Source of the DNA: an uncultured Ruminococcus sp.
GTDB taxonomy: Bacteria; Bacillota; Clostridia; Oscillospirales; Acutalibacteraceae
Direction of reading: 5' to 3'
NCBI GenBank assembly: GCA_902802975.1
Contig: CADCOF010000136.1
Span: 1 to 7,890, forward strand
DNA length: 7,890 nucleotides
Shown: piece by piece, positions 6,301-7,890 of the stretch
How the letters are laid out: the number at the start of each line of letters is the position of its first letter
Numbering within the stretch: position 1 is the first letter of the stretch
The notes under the pieces: generated by a model
Database searches by the model: none
Seen by the model: only the letters and a program-made list of their open reading frames with translations
Told to the model about the DNA's origin: nothing
Made by a program: the position numbers and the translations under genes

Positions 6301-7537
6301 ATGGACAGCCAAGCTTGAAAATACATATGGAACATACACCTCGTTCAAGCCCGGCGCAGCTGTTCCGTATGACATAAAAGTAGTGGTAACAGACCAGAAC
6401 GGCAATAGCGTTGAGAAAATATTTACCTGCTCTGTAGAAAAGGCTCTCCGAAACACATCAACTGTTCCTGAGACCATCCTGCTTGGCGAATCCATCGTGA
6501 TCAATGGCGCAGCCGAAAACGGCACGGCACCGTACAAGTACAGCTATTATTACAGAAGATCAGGCGCAACAAAATGGAACGCGAAGCTTGAGAACACAAC
6601 TGCGGCATCAACTTCATTCAAGCCCGGTGTTGATGAACCTTACGAAATAAAAGTAGTAGTAACAGACGCAGAAGGCAATACTGCAGAGAAGATTTTTGAA
6701 TGCTCTGTAGAAAAGCCCTTTGAAAATACATCTACCGTTCCGGAAAAAATCACACTTGGCGATACCATCAAAATAAAAGGCTCGGCAAAAGGCGGCCGCA
6801 GCTCCTACTCATACGGCTATTATTACAAGAAGTCAAGTGCAAACACATGGACAACCAAATCTGAATACACAAATGCAACCTCGACTTCATTCAAGCCCGG
6901 CGCAGCTGTTCCATATGACATTAAAGTAGTTGCATATGATTCAAATGGCAAGGAAGCAGAGAAGATTTTCACATGCGCTGTAGAAAAGCCATTGGAAAAC
7001 AAATCGACAGTTCCCGAATCGATCAAGCTCGGCGAATACATCAAGATCACAGGCGCAGCCGAAAACGGCACAGGACCGTACAAATACAGTTATTACTACA
7101 AGAAGTCAACTGTAAACACATGGAACAAGAGACTTGAAAATACGACAGCAACTTCAACATCATTCAAGCCCGGCTCCGCTGTTGCGTATGACATTAAGGT
7201 AGTTGTAACAGACTCAACCGGCAAGACAGCAGAGAAAGTTTACACCTGCTCTGTAAAAAATCCGTTGGAAAATACGTCTGTAGTTCCCGAATCGATCAAA
7301 CTCGGCGAAAAAGTCACAATCAATGGCTCGGCTAAAGGCGGCACAGCACCGTACACATTCAGCTATTATTACAAGAAGTCAAGTGTCAACAATTGGAACA
7401 CGAAGTTTGAAAACACAACAACAACTTCAACGTCGTTCAAACCCGGTTCCGCTGTTCTGTATGACGTAAGGGTAGTAGTAACAGACGCCAATGGCGAGAA
7501 AGCAGAGAATATCTACACTGTTTCAGTTAACAAATAA
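3359..7537 (+). CDS. Secreted BspA-type leucine-rich-repeat protein with five YSYYYKK repeats
   Basis: A 1392-aa exported protein, start TTG 3359 with AAGGAG (3344-3349) nine bases upstream; the nearby ATG at 3364 runs straight into TAA. Residues 1-26 form a signal peptide (KCKR, hydrophobic core, A-S-A cleavage after 26). Three modules follow. Each opens with a GxxGDxVxW...GTLYIYGSG-like head (from about 58, 238 and 396), continues with BspA/LRR_5 repeats (IgdxAFxxCxxLxxVxIPxSV, about twenty in all) and closes with a YxGTxxQW-like tail (194-201, 323-331, 907-914). Module III also contains three S-x-D-G-V-L-F-x-K...YP inserts (from about 552, 702, 784). Residues 941-1392 are five tandem repeats of 91 aa resembling triple-tyrosine (Y_Y_Y-like) beta domains. 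BspA-like proteins bind host or microbial surfaces; the ligand here is unknown. There is no LPXTG, dockerin, SLH or C-terminal membrane anchor: the protein ends just after repeat five. It is monocistronic, with its own promoter and terminator. Confidence 0.93.
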   Translation: MKCKRIAAALLCAMILGSSISIPASANEMNPDHEAVSLVDVGDISTYSHLNETSELAASGYNSGESVQWELYENGTLYIYGSGEFTPGDYMNQDVPVIRVVIEDGVTNIPNGAFHDCLSLVDVKIGKDVETIDNIAFYHCENLKTVTIPSNVAAINDAAFAFCSKLTNIKLFNPGIDLFPTAFGDCGNLKTVSLYGGFEQWSDLDLDATFESAYADEPINFRFPETHDCDEAEVVSRGQCGDNVFWVLTENSTLYIYGQGAMYDYEGDAPWGTADTIIVEDGVTHIGAHAFEHTEYHFADISETVKTSGEFALGIGLSEKGLYYGGTRDQFVDMCMFDEFDLRHMIELVKQTSDDEEGNQEAQARLAECYSQVNSALDNMDIMYGNCVSLGNFIKGGQLGDSVYWALYDDGTAYVYGSGNMAENYYGGNLPFENFSEYSGYNPDDAPAKEAGRIDKIVVEDGVTNIGNYVFSNCITVSDVSVAGSVESIGEQAFCGCFYLETLTLEQGVRSINKEAFFGCDSLRKINIPASLQNIDPTAFSYCNKIQEITVDDNNPTYTSVENVLFTKDLSKLIKYPAGAKNTIYSVPSGVEIIGDSSFDSCCNLEEVTFPNSVKTIENNAFCDSSSIKRLILPDSVSYIGDEAFSTCTRLAELRLPANLTYFGSKAVFCCIDLKSITIPKCVTKLTSTDLAGCSSLESISVESGNPNFISVDGVLFNKSKTTLIKYPAKKKLDTYNIPSGTATIMLEAFDSTSYLHTLNIPESVSTIDSLALNLNRSIAAFNVDPDNWAFSSLDGVLYNKARTTLLVYPYNKECDVFNIPSGVEKIEKYSFESTNITNVFIPSTVESIGYRAFSFCTELKTVAIEYGKLTKLPENVFTACYSFESIIIPKSIRSIEKNAFETVNDIYYTGTQSQWNRIAIDPNDKGMANASIYFNTLANHSHISAEKVNLGEIIEIKGSAEGGTGNLKYSYYYKKSSANKWTAKLENTYGTYTSFKPGAAVPYDIKVVVTDQNGNSVEKIFTCSVEKALRNTSTVPETILLGESIVINGAAENGTAPYKYSYYYRRSGATKWNAKLENTTAASTSFKPGVDEPYEIKVVVTDAEGNTAEKIFECSVEKPFENTSTVPEKITLGDTIKIKGSAKGGRSSYSYGYYYKKSSANTWTTKSEYTNATSTSFKPGAAVPYDIKVVAYDSNGKEAEKIFTCAVEKPLENKSTVPESIKLGEYIKITGAAENGTGPYKYSYYYKKSTVNTWNKRLENTTATSTSFKPGSAVAYDIKVVVTDSTGKTAEKVYTCSVKNPLENTSVVPESIKLGEKVTINGSAKGGTAPYTFSYYYKKSSVNNWNTKFENTTTTSTSFKPGSAVLYDVRVVVTDANGEKAENIYTVSVNK
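6179..7534 (+). repeat. Five tandem 273-bp repeats inside the surface protein gene
   Basis: Units start at 6179, 6452, 6725, 6998 and 7271, each 273 bp (91 codons); the last is 264 bp before the stop codon. Shared marks in each unit are LGE/LGD near residue 11, a YSYYYKK-like block near 30 (GYYYKK in unit 3), SFKPG near 55, YDIKVVV-like near 64 and an E-K...SV end. DNA identity is locally high: GCTATTATTACAAGAAGTCA occurs in units 3 and 5, and CCCGAATCGATCAA in units 4 and 5. This suggests recent duplication or gene conversion and a chance of copy-number change. Confidence 0.93.
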
Positions 7538-7546
7538 TATGACAAA

Positions 7547-7583
7547 AAAGAGTCTGGGGATTATTCCTCAGGCTCTTTCTTTT
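7547..7583 (+). terminator. Rho-independent terminator of the surface protein gene
   Basis: AAAGAGTCTGGGG (7547-7559) pairs with CCTCAGGCTCTTT (7566-7578) in a 13-bp stem with two G-T wobbles and a 6-base loop, followed by CTTTT. It begins nine bases after the stop codon. Confidence 0.88.
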
Positions 7584-7752
7584 GAATTTGTTTAAAAAAA
7601 TGGCAACCGCAATCCCACCGGCTTTAGACGCAATGTCATCAACTTATAGTAAACGACATAAGTCTTTACCTAAACACATTTTTCGGCAACAATAAAGCAC
7701 GACGGAACTTGCCTGCGGGCGCATGCCCATATGCGCTAACATAACAAAAATT

Positions 7753-7772
7753 CATTATTGTTACCAATAATG
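7753..7772. repeat. Perfect 8-bp inverted repeat with a 4-base loop
   Basis: CATTATTG (7753-7760) and CAATAATG (7765-7772) are exact inverted copies around TTAC. No T-tract follows, so it is not a terminator. It could be a protein-binding palindrome or part of the repeat-rich spacer. Confidence 0.55.
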
Positions 7773-7805
7773 CTAATTGTTATTCTTAAAATTATGGCTA
7801 TTATT

Positions 7806-7860
7806 GCCTCCCCTGTAGGGGAGGTGGCATGGCTGCGAAAGCAGACGTGACGGAGGGGTT
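7806..7860. repeat. GC-rich two-hairpin intergenic repeat (REP/MITE-like)
   Basis: Hairpin 1 is CCTCCCC (7807-7813), loop TGTA, GGGGAGG (7818-7824). Hairpin 2 is CATGGCTGC (7828-7836), a GAAA tetraloop, then GCAGACGTG (7841-7849), with one G-A mismatch and one wobble. TGACGGAGGGGTT follows. Its GC-rich composition contrasts sharply with the AT-rich flanks. The CTCCCCT...AGGGGAGGTGGCA...GACGGAGGGGTT pattern matches, from memory, a dispersed repeat common in gut Clostridia. No transposase is nearby, so it would be non-autonomous if mobile. Outer limits are uncertain. Confidence 0.7.
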
Positions 7861-7890
7861 ATACTGCGGTAATTTTCGTTTTGGCACACT

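Larger units (their letters stand above)
7584..7890. other. Intergenic region without a gene, rich in short inverted repeats
   Basis: No ORF with a ribosome site was found on either strand in these 307 bases. Inverted repeats visible: ACTTAT/ATAAGT (7642-7647 and 7658-7663), GCGCAT/ATGCGC (7719-7724 and 7731-7736), CATTATTG/CAATAATG (7753-7760 and 7765-7772) and the GC-rich element at about 7806-7860. It may be a landing area for small non-coding repeats or hold an untranslated RNA. No promoter stands out. Confidence 0.6.

Noticed and set aside
6277..7083. Two similar 86-codon antisense frames 546 bp apart
   Set aside because: They are artefacts of the 273-bp tandem repeat on the + strand, separated by exactly two units.
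6179..7534. CRISPR array
   Set aside because: The repeats are 273-bp coding units in one continuous reading frame, not short repeats with unique spacers.
77..7655. Identical 12-mer TTATAGTAAACG at 77-88 and 7644-7655
   Set aside because: A shared 12-mer is expected by chance in AT-rich DNA of this length, and the flanks do not match, so it is not evidence for attachment sites or a mobile element.

Overview
The window looks like a chromosomal piece of a gut Clostridia genome, probably Oscillospiraceae/Ruminococcaceae (a Ruminococcus- or [Eubacterium] siraeum-like organism). This rests on moderate-GC genes separated by very AT-rich spacers, strong AGGAG-type ribosome binding sites, two TTG start codons, an EF-G-like paralogue of clostridial type, a large BspA-type leucine-rich-repeat surface protein with C-terminal YSYYYKK repeats, and a GC-rich intergenic repeat of a kind common in gut Firmicutes. 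The assignment is an inference; no marker gene fixes the species. All supported genes are on the + strand.

Layout: (1) 1-75, the last codons of an upstream gene and its intrinsic terminator. (2) 76-344, an AT-rich spacer with an imperfect hairpin, a 10-bp direct repeat, an extended -10 promoter and a leader with a hairpin. (3) 345-2414, a 689-aa EF-G-like translation factor read from a TTG codon, followed by a strong terminator (2452-2486). Its GTPase signature motifs are degenerate. (4) 2489-2752, a 5'-truncated nucleotidyltransferase remnant (NMNAT/NadD-like C-terminus), followed after 2 nt by an intact NADAR (YbiA-like) gene (2755-3201). (5) 3202-3358, a dense control region: a perfect 10-bp inverted repeat over a -35 box, overlapping promoters and a foldable leader. 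(6) 3359-7537, a 1392-aa secreted BspA-like LRR protein with three modules and five tandem 91-aa repeats, closed by a terminator (7547-7583). (7) 7584-7890, about 300 bases with no gene, holding several hairpins and a GC-rich two-hairpin repeat at about 7806-7860.

The three transcription units appear independent, since each main gene has its own promoter and/or terminator. The remnant plus NADAR pair suggests a former two-gene unit for NAD/ADP-ribose-linked chemistry that has lost its first gene. The EF-G paralogue and the surface protein have no obvious link to that unit or to each other. The least ordinary signals are the degenerate GTPase motifs of the EF-G paralogue, the decayed NMNAT-NADAR pair, and the structured control region of the surface protein gene. 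I found no CRISPR array, tRNA, rRNA, transposase, phage gene or clear new defence system.
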